Shown: piece after piece, positions 23,524-31,569 of the stretch | Position numbering within the stretch: position 1 is the stretch's first letter | Layout: every line of letters begins with the position of its first letter | Source of the DNA: Sphingobium sp. AS12 | GTDB lineage: Bacteria; Pseudomonadota; Alphaproteobacteria; Sphingomonadales; Sphingomonadaceae | Length of the DNA stretch: 64,000 bases | NCBI RefSeq assembly: GCF_019097845.1 | Contig: NZ_JAHRGM010000001.1 | Span: forward strand, 372,001-436,000 | Direction of reading: 5' to 3' | Notes under the pieces: generated by a model | Databases searched by the model: none | The model's input: the letters and a program-made list of their open reading frames with translations, nothing else | Told to the model about the DNA's origin: nothing | Program-made: the position numbers and the translations under genes

Positions 23524-23931
23524 ATGGGCGTCGAAAAGGGAAGTGAGTTTCTGTTGAAAGTGGGGGATGGCAACATTCCGGCAACATATGCGACCGTCGC
23601 GGGGATGCGCACTACGCAATTGTCCGTGAATGGCGAGGCGGTGAACGTCACGTCCAAGGATTCGGGCGGGTGGCGCGAATTGCTGTCGGGTGCGGGGGTG
23701 CGATCGGTCAGCGTATCGGCGGCGGGGCTGTTTACCGGGTCGGCGGCGGAGGTGCGCATTCGCAATCATGCGCTGTCGGGCACGATCGAGGATTATGAGC
23801 TGAGTTTCGAGAGCGGCGAGCGGATGCGCGGGCGCTTTCTGGTGACGCGGCTGGACTATGCAGGGGATTATAATGGCGAGCGCAATTATGCGCTGAGCCT
23901 GGAAAGCTCCGGCGCGGTGGTGTCCGAATGA
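23524..23931 (+). CDS. GTA major tail tube protein (gp9)
   Basis: A 135-residue protein of the TP901-1/gp9 tail-tube family. Markers are EFLLKVGDGNIPATYATVAG, VNGEAVNVTSKDSGGWRELL, VRSVSVSAAGLFTG and the C-terminal YAGDYNGERNYALSLESSG. It stacks into the tube that carries DNA. The ATG has GGAAAGGAT upstream. Its stop overlaps the gp10 start. Confidence 0.92.
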   Translation: MGVEKGSEFLLKVGDGNIPATYATVAGMRTTQLSVNGEAVNVTSKDSGGWRELLSGAGVRSVSVSAAGLFTGSAAEVRIRNHALSGTIEDYELSFESGERMRGRFLVTRLDYAGDYNGERNYALSLESSGAVVSE

Positions 23932-24251
23932 GCGGCGCTAACGCGGAGCGCCCAAATCCCGAACGGGGCGAGGCGGCGCTGGAGATTGGCGGGGACGTGC
24001 TGGCGTTGCGGCCCAGCTTTGGTGCGCTGGTGGCGGCGGAGGCGGAACTGGGGCCGCTGTTCGCGCTGGTGGAGCGGGCGGCGGACGGGAAGCTGTCGCT
24101 GGGCGATCTGGTGGCCTTGTTCTGGCATTGCCTGATTGATCGGGACCGGATGGATCGCGAGGCGCTGGGCGAGGCGATTGTCGCGGTGGGGCTGGCGAAG
24201 GTGACGCCGGTGCTCAAGGCCATTTTGCAGCAGATATTGGCGGGGAAATGA
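23928..24251 (+). CDS. GTA gp10 family protein
   Basis: A 107-residue protein. The domain begins GGDVLALRPSFGALVAAEAE, in which a short beta part precedes helices (LSLGDLVALFWHCL, REALGEAIVAVGLAKVTPVL), the pattern of the GTA gp10/tail-assembly chaperone family. Its start overlaps the gp9 stop and its stop overlaps the next start, so all three are translationally coupled. It probably holds the tape measure during tail assembly. Confidence 0.85.
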   Translation: MSGANAERPNPERGEAALEIGGDVLALRPSFGALVAAEAELGPLFALVERAADGKLSLGDLVALFWHCLIDRDRMDREALGEAIVAVGLAKVTPVLKAILQQILAGK

Positions 24252-24445
24252 CGGGCTTTGCGCAGGGCGCGGCGCGGCTGGCGGGGGTGGCCGGATGGCT
24301 GCTGGGCTGGCGGCCCGATGAGTTTTGGCGCGCGACTCCGGCGGAACTGGCGGCGGTGCTGCGGGCGGCGCGGGGGGATGAGGTTGTGGATGCGGGGGTG
24401 GATGGGGGTGAGTTGGCGCGGTTGATGAGGGTGATGCCGGATTGA
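24248..24445 (+). CDS. GTA tail assembly chaperone-type small protein
   Basis: A 65-residue protein with the pattern of the small gene between gp10 and gp11: GWRPDEFWRATPAELAAVLRAA, in which W-x-P-x-x-FW-x-x-T-P-x-E is the conserved signature. It overlaps gp10 by 4 bases. The gp11 gene follows after a repeat. It is likely a partner of gp10 in tail-length control. Confidence 0.82.
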   Translation: MTGFAQGAARLAGVAGWLLGWRPDEFWRATPAELAAVLRAARGDEVVDAGVDGGELARLMRVMPD

Positions 24446-24453
24446 ACCATTTG

Positions 24454-24569
24454 CCGTTCGGCCCTTCGACAAGCTCAGGAGAGCGAAGTCGAAGCCGACC
24501 ACTGAGCCGCAGGCGAAGTGCCTTCGCTCCGCTCAGGCTGGCCCTTCAACTTCGCGCAGGGCGAACGGA
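24454..24569. repeat. CCGTTCG-type repeat between tail chaperone and gp11
   Basis: It begins CCGTTCGGCCCTTCGACAAG, contains TTCGCTCCGCTCAGG, and ends GCGCAGGGCGAACGG. It belongs to the family of 17818-17919, 4033-4148 and 46385-46553. As at the protease gene it lies immediately before the ribosome site of a GTA gene. Confidence 0.85.
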
Positions 24570-24592
24570 AATTGTGAAAGGGAGTGACCCGG

Positions 24593-25144
24593 ATGGACGA
24601 GGAAATCGAAACGCTGGTGGTGCGGGTTCGGGCGGATACGCAGGGGTTGAGCCGGGACGTGGAGGTGATGCGGGCGGGGATCGAGGGGCCGCTGGGCGAC
24701 GGGGCCGAGCGGGCCGGAAGGCGGATCGAGCAGGGGCTGTTGCGGGCGGTGCGGACCGGCAAGTTCGGCTTTGAGGATTTGCGGCGGATCGCGCTGTCGG
24801 TGCTGGACGAGATTGCAGCCAGTGCGTTGCGGACGGCGATGAATGGTGCCGGTGGCGGAGGTGGTCTCGTCAATCTCGGCGCTTCGTTGCTGACGTCGGC
24901 GCTGGGGCTGCCGGGGCGGGCGACGGGCGGGCCGGTGGCACCGGGGCGGGCCTATATGGTCGGCGAGCGCGGGCCGGAAATGTTCGTGCCGACGAGCAGC
25001 GGGCAGGTGGTCGCTAGCGGCGGGGGCGCGCGGCATGTGCGGGTGAGCATCGCGGTGAATGGCAGAGGGCAGGAGAGCGAGGCGCGATTGCTGGCGCGCA
25101 GTGCACGGCAGGTGGCGCGGGCGGTTAAGGGGGCGCTGGGCTGA
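24593..25144 (+). CDS. GTA tape-measure-type protein (gp11)
   Basis: A 183-residue protein, short like other GTA tape measures (R. capsulatus about 220). The N-terminal part is helical (TLVVRVRADTQGLSRDVEVM, LRAVRTGKFGFEDLRRIALS). The C-terminus carries the phage tape-measure end motif ATGGPVAPGRAYMVGERGPE followed by MFVPTSSGQV. ATG 24593 is preferred, with AAGGGAG eight bases upstream; GTG 24584 overlaps that site. Its stop overlaps the gp12 start. Confidence 0.87.
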   Translation: MDEEIETLVVRVRADTQGLSRDVEVMRAGIEGPLGDGAERAGRRIEQGLLRAVRTGKFGFEDLRRIALSVLDEIAASALRTAMNGAGGGGGLVNLGASLLTSALGLPGRATGGPVAPGRAYMVGERGPEMFVPTSSGQVVASGGGARHVRVSIAVNGRGQESEARLLARSARQVARAVKGALG

Positions 25145-27474
25145 TGGGGCGACTTGACTATTGGCTGGCGGATGCGCGGCGGGGGCAGGAGATGCGCTGG
25201 ATGAAGCGCTTTGCCCCGACCCACTGGACCGTCAATTTCCCGCGCCCGATGATGGCGAGCGTGGTCACGACCGGGGCAGATGCCTTGCGGGTGGATGCGG
25301 TCTTTTACGGGTCGGGCGATCTGGCGGGGCTGATCTGGGAGGCGGCGGACGGGTGGAGCCATCCTTTGCTGGCCTATGAGAGGAGCCAAGATTTTCGCGC
25401 GTGCGTGTTGCGGTTTCGCTGGCGGAGCGGGGGGCTGCGCCAGCTGGACGAGACGCATGGGCCGACGCTGACGATCGAGGGGCGGGACGCGGCGGGGAAT
25501 CCGCGCGCCTGGTATGTGCGCTTGTGGAACTATGCCAGCGGCGGGCCGGAAGATGCGGTTATCACGCTGGATTTTGCCGCGCTTGATGGTGGCTTTCTGC
25601 TGCCGGGCGAGGCCGATCCGGTGTGGGCGGGCGACGTGGACCGGATGTTCATATCGCTGGTGCCGCCCGATTATGATGCGGGGGATACGGCCTTTGCGGG
25701 CGCTGTCGAGGGCTGGGCTGAGCTTTCGGACATGGCGTGCGACGGGGCCGGGTCCGTGCTGGCGATTGGTGACGTCATGGTGCCGGAACATGGGCTGGCC
25801 ATGGCGACGGGCTATGATGACTGTTTCAACCAGACGCCTCAGCGGGTGGTCGCGGCGATCCATGCGCTGGGCTATCGCGGGGCGATCAATCATTATGTCG
25901 GGATGAGCCATTATTTCCGGCTCGAACGGGTTGGCAGTGAGCTTTACGTCAGTCTGGCGGGCGGGGTGCTGAACGGGCCATGCGCGGCGTGGCATCGGGA
26001 TTTTGCGGTACGGGCCAGGGCGCTGGGCTTCGATGTCATCTGGTCGCTGTCCTACGAGCTGTTCGACGCGCATTGCTGGAACGACTGGAAGCAGCGGGCG
26101 GAGAATGGCGACCCGGCGCTGACGGGGTGGGTGCCGCCTTCGACCCTGCTGTCGCCCGCGCATGGCGGGGCGATGGCCTATTTGCAGGCTGTGGCAGGTG
26201 CCTTTGTTTTCATCGGGTTGGAAGCGGGACTGCCGATCCTGTTTCAGGTGGGCGAACCCTGGTGGTGGGTGTTGCCAGGCGACGGGCGGATCTGCATCTA
26301 TGACGATGCGGCGCGGGCGGCCTTTGGCGGCAGTCCGGTGTCGATTGCGAGCATCTGGGGCGCGCTCGATGGGGCGCAATGCGCGTTGCTGGATCAGGCG
26401 GGCGTGGTGCTGGCGGCGTCGACGGCGGCCCTGTGCGCGGCGGTGAAGGCGGTTGCGCCGGGGGCGGTGACGCATTTGCTGGCCTATCTGCCGACGATAC
26501 TGGACCCGCGCGCGCCCGAAGCGAAGCGCGCGAACATGCCGGTGGGGTGGGCCTCGCCTGCCTTCGATGTGCTGCAACTGGAAGATTATGACTGGGTGAC
26601 CGAGGGGCGGCCTGGGTTGACCGCGCGGGGCATAGAGCTGGCGACGGCGCGGCTCGGCTATCCGGTCGACGAGCAGCATTATCTGGCGGGCTTTGTGCTG
26701 TTGCCGGAGCAGGCCGGACAGTGGCGCAAGATTGCGGCGGCGGCGCAGGCGTCGGTGGACCGGGGGACGGCGGCGACCTTTGTCTGGGCGCTGCCGCAAG
26801 TGTGCCGCGATGGCTTTGTCGCGTTCAGGATGGATGGAGAGGATGCGATGCAAGCCTTTGATGATGTGCTGTTTCCTCTGGCCATTGGGCGGGAGGCGAG
26901 TCTGTCGCCGGCCTTTTCGACGCAGATTGTCGAAAGCCCGTCCGGGCATGAGCGGCGGAGCAGCGACTGGGCGGATGCGCGGCTGTCCTTCGATGCGGGG
27001 CCGGGAGTGCGGTCCGAGGCGGACATTGCGACGCTGATCGGCTTTTTCCGGGCAAGGCGCGGCGCGGCGCGGGGGTTCCGCTTCAGCGATCCCTATGATG
27101 ATCGCAGCGGGGCGGTGGCGCAGGTGCCGGGGTCGCTCGACCAGAAGCTGGGCGTGGGCGACGGGGTGCAGGCCGCGTTCCAGTTGATGCGCTATTATGG
27201 CGTCGGGGAGGATGCGCAGGGGCGGGTCATCACCCGGCCAGTGGCGGAGACGATCCGGGTGGCGGTAGATGGTGTCGAGATGGTCGGCGGGTGGAGCCAT
27301 GAGGGGATGGGGATTATCGCCTTTGACGAGGCGCCTGCCGATGGCGTGGTGCTGACCGCCGGGTTCCGCTTCGACGTGCCGGTGCGCTTTGCCGAGGATC
27401 GGCTGGACATCAACCGGGCGACCTTTGCGGCGGGGGAAGCGCCGTCGGTGCCGCTGGTGGAGATACGCGAATGA
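25144..27474 (+). CDS. GTA gp12-type distal tail protein (DUF2460) fused to a hydrolase-like N-terminal region
   Basis: A 776-residue protein. The last 210 residues are DUF2460/gp12: FPLAIGREASLSPAFSTQIV, then WADARLSFDAGPGVRSEADI and ARRGAARGFRFSDPYD. The first 560 residues are extra. About 1-150 is a beta domain; about 215-560 reads like a TIM barrel of a sugar-active enzyme (GYRGAINHYVGMSHYF, VIWSLSYELFDAHCWNDWK, FQVGEPWWWV, LQLEDYDWV). In R. capsulatus a TIM-barrel domain belongs to gp15, whereas gp15 here is short. It may bind or trim a cell-surface glycan. Overlaps gp13 by 4 bases. Confidence 0.85.
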   Translation: MGRLDYWLADARRGQEMRWMKRFAPTHWTVNFPRPMMASVVTTGADALRVDAVFYGSGDLAGLIWEAADGWSHPLLAYERSQDFRACVLRFRWRSGGLRQLDETHGPTLTIEGRDAAGNPRAWYVRLWNYASGGPEDAVITLDFAALDGGFLLPGEADPVWAGDVDRMFISLVPPDYDAGDTAFAGAVEGWAELSDMACDGAGSVLAIGDVMVPEHGLAMATGYDDCFNQTPQRVVAAIHALGYRGAINHYVGMSHYFRLERVGSELYVSLAGGVLNGPCAAWHRDFAVRARALGFDVIWSLSYELFDAHCWNDWKQRAENGDPALTGWVPPSTLLSPAHGGAMAYLQAVAGAFVFIGLEAGLPILFQVGEPWWWVLPGDGRICIYDDAARAAFGGSPVSIASIWGALDGAQCALLDQAGVVLAASTAALCAAVKAVAPGAVTHLLAYLPTILDPRAPEAKRANMPVGWASPAFDVLQLEDYDWVTEGRPGLTARGIELATARLGYPVDEQHYLAGFVLLPEQAGQWRKIAAAAQASVDRGTAATFVWALPQVCRDGFVAFRMDGEDAMQAFDDVLFPLAIGREASLSPAFSTQIVESPSGHERRSSDWADARLSFDAGPGVRSEADIATLIGFFRARRGAARGFRFSDPYDDRSGAVAQVPGSLDQKLGVGDGVQAAFQLMRYYGVGEDAQGRVITRPVAETIRVAVDGVEMVGGWSHEGMGIIAFDEAPADGVVLTAGFRFDVPVRFAEDRLDINRATFAAGEAPSVPLVEIRE

Positions 27475-28286
27475 GCATGATCGAGGCGCTGGAGCAGCCG
27501 CTGGTGACGCTCGCCTTTTGCTGGCGGATCGAGCGGCGGGACGGGGTGACGATCGGGCTGACGAACCATGATCGCGATCTGGTGATTGATGGGCTGACCT
27601 ATCGCGCCGCGCCTGGGATGACGCCATCGGCGATCCGCAGCGGGATCGGGCTGGAGGGGGAGGATAGCGACCTGGCGGGGGCGCTTTCCAGTGATGCGAT
27701 CAGCGAGGCGGATTTGATGGCGGGGCGCTGGGATGGGGCGGCGCTGGAATTGTGGCTGACGCAGTGGGAGGCGCCGGGCGTGCTATGGCTGTCGCTGGCG
27801 CGCGGCGAGATTGGCGCGGTGGCGCGCAAGGGGGCGGCGTTCAGCGCGGAACTGATCGGGGCTGCGGCGGTGCTGGGGGCGGCGGTGGCGCCGTCGACAT
27901 CGCCCGATTGCCGCGCGAGCCTGGGCGACCGGGCATGCCGGGTTGATCTCGCGGGGCGGCGGCGGGTGGTGGCGGTTTCCGGTGTTGATGGTGCTGAGGT
28001 TGCCGTGACCGGGCTGGTGGCGGGCGACTATGCGTTCGGGACATTGCGCTGGCTGGGCGGGGCCAATGCGGGGCTGGTGCAGGCGGTGCTGGATAATGGG
28101 GTGGACGGGGTGACGCTGGCCGATCCGCCGGTCTTTGCGGTGGCGGCGGGAACGCTGGCGCTGCTGACGGAAGGGTGCGACCGGCAGATGGTGACCTGCG
28201 CCGGGCGCTTTGGCAATGGGGTGAATTTTCGGGGTGAGCCTTATCTGCCGGGGATGGATTTGCTGACCCGCTATCCCGGCGCATGA
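27471..28286 (+). CDS. GTA gp13, DUF2163 baseplate hub protein
   Basis: A 271-residue protein of the DUF2163/phage BR0599 family: FCWRIERRDGVTIGLTNHDR, then ISEADLMAGRWDGAALELWL, and a C-terminal cysteine set (SPDCRASLGDRACRVDLAGR, TEGCDRQMVTCAGRFGNGVN, FRGEPYLPG). In R. capsulatus GTA the gp13 cysteines hold an iron-sulphur cluster in the hub; the same four cysteines are present here. Start and stop overlap gp12 and gp14. Confidence 0.92.
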   Translation: MSMIEALEQPLVTLAFCWRIERRDGVTIGLTNHDRDLVIDGLTYRAAPGMTPSAIRSGIGLEGEDSDLAGALSSDAISEADLMAGRWDGAALELWLTQWEAPGVLWLSLARGEIGAVARKGAAFSAELIGAAAVLGAAVAPSTSPDCRASLGDRACRVDLAGRRRVVAVSGVDGAEVAVTGLVAGDYAFGTLRWLGGANAGLVQAVLDNGVDGVTLADPPVFAVAAGTLALLTEGCDRQMVTCAGRFGNGVNFRGEPYLPGMDLLTRYPGA

Positions 28287-28648
28287 GCGCGGTGGAGCGG
28301 GCGCGGGCGCTGGTGGGCGTGCCGTTTCGATTGCATGGGCGGAGCATGGCGGGGCTGGACTGCGTCGGGCTGGTGGCGCTGGCGCTGGGGCGGGATGCGC
28401 CCCATGCTTACGGGTTGCGCAGCGGGGATGTCGGGCGGGCCGAGGGCTGGCTGCGGGCGGCGGGGCTGGTGCCGGTGGCGGGTGGTGAGCCTGGCGATGT
28501 GGCGCTGGTGCGGCCGGGGCCGTTGCAGCTGCATCTGATGATCTGTGTGCCGGGTGGTTTTGTCCATGCCCATGCCGGATTGCGGCGCGTGGTCGAGATG
28601 CCGGGGGCGTCGCCCTGGCCGGTGATGGGGTGGTGGCTGGCGATATAG
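28283..28648 (+). CDS. GTA gp14, NlpC/P60-type tail peptidase
   Basis: A 121-residue cysteine peptidase domain. The catalytic Cys is in MAGLDCVGLVALALG (about residue 29), and His residues follow in QLHLMICVPGGFVHAHAG (about 81-95). In GTAs this enzyme is thought to cut peptidoglycan so DNA can cross the recipient wall. It overlaps gp13 by 4 bases and lies 12 bases before gp15. Confidence 0.9.
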   Translation: MSAVERARALVGVPFRLHGRSMAGLDCVGLVALALGRDAPHAYGLRSGDVGRAEGWLRAAGLVPVAGGEPGDVALVRPGPLQLHLMICVPGGFVHAHAGLRRVVEMPGASPWPVMGWWLAI

Positions 28649-28660
28649 AAGGAGTGTGTC

Positions 28661-30850
28661 ATGGCGACGGTGGTGCTGAGTGCGGTGGGCACGGTGATTG
28701 GCGGGCCGATCGGCGGGGCTATCGGGGCGCTGATCGGCAATGCGATCGACCATGCCGTGCTGTTCAAGCCCAAGGGGCGGGAGGGGCCGCGCCTCAATGA
28801 ATTGCAGGTGCAGACGTCGAGTTACGGTACACAGGTGCCGCAATTGTTCGGGACGATGCGGGTGGCCGGGACGGTGATCTGGGCGACCGACCTGCGTGAG
28901 ACAAAAAGCAAGAGTGGTGGCGGCAAGGGTCGGCCGAGCGTCACAAGCTACAGCTATTCGGCGAGTTTTGCGGTGGCTTTGTCGGCGCGGAAAATCCGGT
29001 CGATCGGGCGGATCTGGGCCGATGGCAATTTGCTGCGCGGGGCGGCGGGGGACTTCAAGAGCGCGGTGTCGGCGTTCCGGGTGCATGACGGGGGCGAGGA
29101 TCAGCCGGTCGATCCGCTGATCGCCGCAGCGCAAGGCGTGGAGGAGACGCCTGCGCATCGCGGTATCGCCTATGTCCTGTTCGAGGATCTGGCGCTGGAG
29201 GATTATGGCAATCGGATTCCGTCGCTGACGTTCGAGGTGGAGGCGGACGAGGGGGCTGTGGCGATCGAGACTGTGGCGGCGGCGGTGAGTTGCGGGCGAA
29301 TCGGCGGGGCCGGGCTGGCCAGCGTCGAGGGCTATGCGGCGAGCGGAGCGGATGTGCGAGAGGCGATCACGCCGCTGGTCGAGGCGCATGGGCTGGCGTT
29401 GCAGGGGCTGACGCTGATGGCGGCGGGCGAGAGTGTGGACGAGATTGGTGCCGGCGTGCTGGCCGCGCGGGTCAATGGGCGGGCGGTCGATGCCGTCGAG
29501 CAGTCCGGCGGGGCGGCGGATGGCGTGCCGGTGGCGCTGTCGCTGCGGCACTATGATGCGGCGCGTGATTATCAGGCGGGGGTGCAGCGGGTGACGCGAC
29601 CGGGGCCGGGGCGCAGCGAGCGCGGGATCGAGCTGCCTGCGGTGCTGGCCGCGGATGCGGCGCGGGCGTTGGCGGGCGAGCGGCTGGCGAGCGGCTGGAC
29701 CGGGCGGGCGACGATGGCGCTACGTTGCGGCTGGGCGGCGCTGGGGTTGGAGCCGGGCATGGTGGTGCGGGTGGTCGATGCGCCGGGACTGTGGCGGATC
29801 GAGGAGCGCGAATGGGAGGGGATGGCGGTGCGGCTGTCGCTGCGCCGAGTGCCGGGGGCTGGCGGAGTGTTGCCCGGCGGGGCGTCGTCCGGCGTGATCG
29901 TGCGGCAGGTGGATGCGCCGCATGGGGTGACGAGCCTGATGCTGGCGGACCTGCCGCGCCTGATTAAGGGCGTTGCGAATGCGCCGCTGGTGGTGGCTGC
30001 GGCGAGCGGTGGGCGAGGTTGGCGCAGCGCGGCGCTGTTTGCGATGAGCGGGACGGGGGAGGCGGTGCCGATCGGCCGGAGCGCGCCGCGGGCGGTGATG
30101 GGGGTGGCGGACACTGCGCTGTCGCCGGGTAGCGTTACGATGTTGGACGGGCAAAATGCGCTGCTGGTGGCGTTGCTCGCGGAAGATATGGATTTGTTGT
30201 CGGCGGATGAGGCGGCGCTGGCGCAGGGACGAAACCTGTGTCTGGTCGGGCGCGAGCTGATCCAGTTTGGTGCGGCGGTGCAGACGGGCGAGGCAAGCTA
30301 TCGGCTGAGCGATTTGCGCCGTGGGCTGCGCGGGACCGAATGGGCGATGGCGGACCATGCGGCGGGCGAGGCGTTCCTGCTGATCGAGGAGGAAAGGCTG
30401 GTCGAGCCGCTGGCGATGCTGGGCGTGGCAGGCGAGATAGGCGGGACGGTGCAGTTGTCGGCCATCGGGCTGGGCGATGTGGAGCCGGTGGTGGCGGAGA
30501 TTGCGGTGACGGGCGAGGCGCTGATGCCACCCTCTCCGGTGCATCTGACGGCGCGGGCGGACGGGGGTGGCTGGGTGATTGGCTGGACGCGGCGGAGTCG
30601 GGCGGGCTGGCGCTGGAGCAGCGGGGGCGATGTGCCGCTGGGCGAGGAAAGCGAGCGTTATCTCGTGCGGGTGCTGGACGGCGATGTCGTGGTGCGCAGT
30701 GCCGAGACGCTGGTGCCGGGCTGGACCTATGATGCTGTGATGATCGCGGCGGATAGTGGTGCCGGGCAAGACGGCGCGCTGAGCGTGGAGGTGCGGCAGG
30801 TCGGCACCTTTGCGACAGGGCGGGCGGGGCTGATCGGGATCACGATTTGA
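28661..30850 (+). CDS. GTA gp15-type tail tip / host-specificity protein (short form)
   Basis: A 729-residue protein. The N-terminal 50 residues are a glycine-rich hydrophobic segment (VGTVIGGPIGGAIGALIG) usual for this family. RLNELQVQTSSYGTQVPQLF and GTMRVAGTVIWATDL begin the tip fold, and SYSYSASFAVALSARKIRSI and RIWADGNLLR follow. The R. capsulatus protein is about 1,300 residues because of an internal TIM barrel, which is missing here. It forms the end of the tail. Confidence 0.87.
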   Translation: MATVVLSAVGTVIGGPIGGAIGALIGNAIDHAVLFKPKGREGPRLNELQVQTSSYGTQVPQLFGTMRVAGTVIWATDLRETKSKSGGGKGRPSVTSYSYSASFAVALSARKIRSIGRIWADGNLLRGAAGDFKSAVSAFRVHDGGEDQPVDPLIAAAQGVEETPAHRGIAYVLFEDLALEDYGNRIPSLTFEVEADEGAVAIETVAAAVSCGRIGGAGLASVEGYAASGADVREAITPLVEAHGLALQGLTLMAAGESVDEIGAGVLAARVNGRAVDAVEQSGGAADGVPVALSLRHYDAARDYQAGVQRVTRPGPGRSERGIELPAVLAADAARALAGERLASGWTGRATMALRCGWAALGLEPGMVVRVVDAPGLWRIEEREWEGMAVRLSLRRVPGAGGVLPGGASSGVIVRQVDAPHGVTSLMLADLPRLIKGVANAPLVVAAASGGRGWRSAALFAMSGTGEAVPIGRSAPRAVMGVADTALSPGSVTMLDGQNALLVALLAEDMDLLSADEAALAQGRNLCLVGRELIQFGAAVQTGEASYRLSDLRRGLRGTEWAMADHAAGEAFLLIEEERLVEPLAMLGVAGEIGGTVQLSAIGLGDVEPVVAEIAVTGEALMPPSPVHLTARADGGGWVIGWTRRSRAGWRWSSGGDVPLGEESERYLVRVLDGDVVVRSAETLVPGWTYDAVMIAADSGAGQDGALSVEVRQVGTFATGRAGLIGITI

Positions 30851-30870
30851 TTTTGGACGGGAGCGATGGG

Positions 30871-31368
30871 ATGGACATGACGGCGCGATGGGCGATGCCG
30901 ATGCTGTTTGCAGGGCAGGCACAGAAGGAAATTTTCCACAACGAGTCGCTGGTGCGGATCGACACGCTGCTGCACGGCAGGGTTGAGAGCGCGGATGTGG
31001 CGACGCCGCCTGCGACGCCGACGGCGGGGCAATGCTGGATCGTAGCGGCTGGCGCGGGCGGGGCCTGGACCGGACAGGAGGGATGCGTAGCCAGCTGGAG
31101 CGAGGGTGGGTGGCGCTTTGTGGCGCCGCGTGCCGGGCTGTCTATGGATGTGGCGGACCGGGGTCATGCGCTTTTTCATGACGGAAGCCTGTGGCGGGAC
31201 GCATTGGTGCGTGACGATGGGCTGTATCTGGACGGGGAAAAAGTTGTCGGCGGGCGGCAGGGGGCGATTGCCGCGCCGACGGGCGGCGCGACGATTGACG
31301 CAGAGGCGCGCACTACACTGGAGGCCATACTCGTTGTTTTAAGGACACATGGGCTGATCGAAAGCTAA
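30871..31368 (+). CDS. DUF2793 tail-fibre-associated protein
   Basis: A 165-residue protein with the DUF2793 signature: ARWAMPMLFAGQAQKEIFHN near the start, then AGQCWIVAAGAGGAWTGQEG and GGWRFVAPRAG. DUF2793 domains are found at the end of phage and GTA tail operons, often as the attachment part of a fibre. A short C-terminal helix (TLEAILVVLRTHGLI) may trimerise. ATG 30871 has GGGAG upstream. It is the last gene of the GTA cluster. Confidence 0.85.
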   Translation: MDMTARWAMPMLFAGQAQKEIFHNESLVRIDTLLHGRVESADVATPPATPTAGQCWIVAAGAGGAWTGQEGCVASWSEGGWRFVAPRAGLSMDVADRGHALFHDGSLWRDALVRDDGLYLDGEKVVGGRQGAIAAPTGGATIDAEARTTLEAILVVLRTHGLIES

Positions 31369-31569
31369 ATTTGTCCGAATTTACTTTTTATTGTCATGTC
31401 GTCTCGCTATTAGCTGAGTGAACCATGCAAATAGCCTAAATGGGGGTTCCGAGGAGCCCTACTGCGTTATTTTTGCAACGGTTTCACTATTTGTGGACTT
31501 GCCATGAAACTTTCTTCCAGATACAGGGTTTCAGCAGTCCTTCGTGACACTTTTGAAAGGGGAATTCAG

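Larger units (their letters stand above)
11275..31368 (+). mobile_element. Gene-transfer-agent-like structural gene cluster
   Basis: The plus-strand genes follow the Rhodobacter capsulatus GTA order: gp1 TerS, gp2 TerL, gp3 portal, gp4 protease, gp5 capsid, gp6, gp7 position, gp8, gp9, gp10, tail chaperone, gp11, gp12, gp13, gp14, gp15, then DUF2793. No integrase, replication, repressor or lysis gene is present and no attachment-site repeats are visible, which favours a domesticated GTA over a prophage. Seven non-structural genes and several repeats interrupt it. Every recognised structural gene is open, so the cluster could still be active; activator and lysis genes would have to lie elsewhere. 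Confidence 0.88.

Noticed and set aside
24952..27627. 891-codon leftward open frame opposite gp12
   Set aside because: Arg/Pro/His-rich composition and no domain; it is the complement of a well-supported GTA gene.
11275..31368. Interpretation as an integrated prophage
   Set aside because: No integrase, repressor, replication or lysis genes and no visible att repeats; gene order and sizes fit a GTA.
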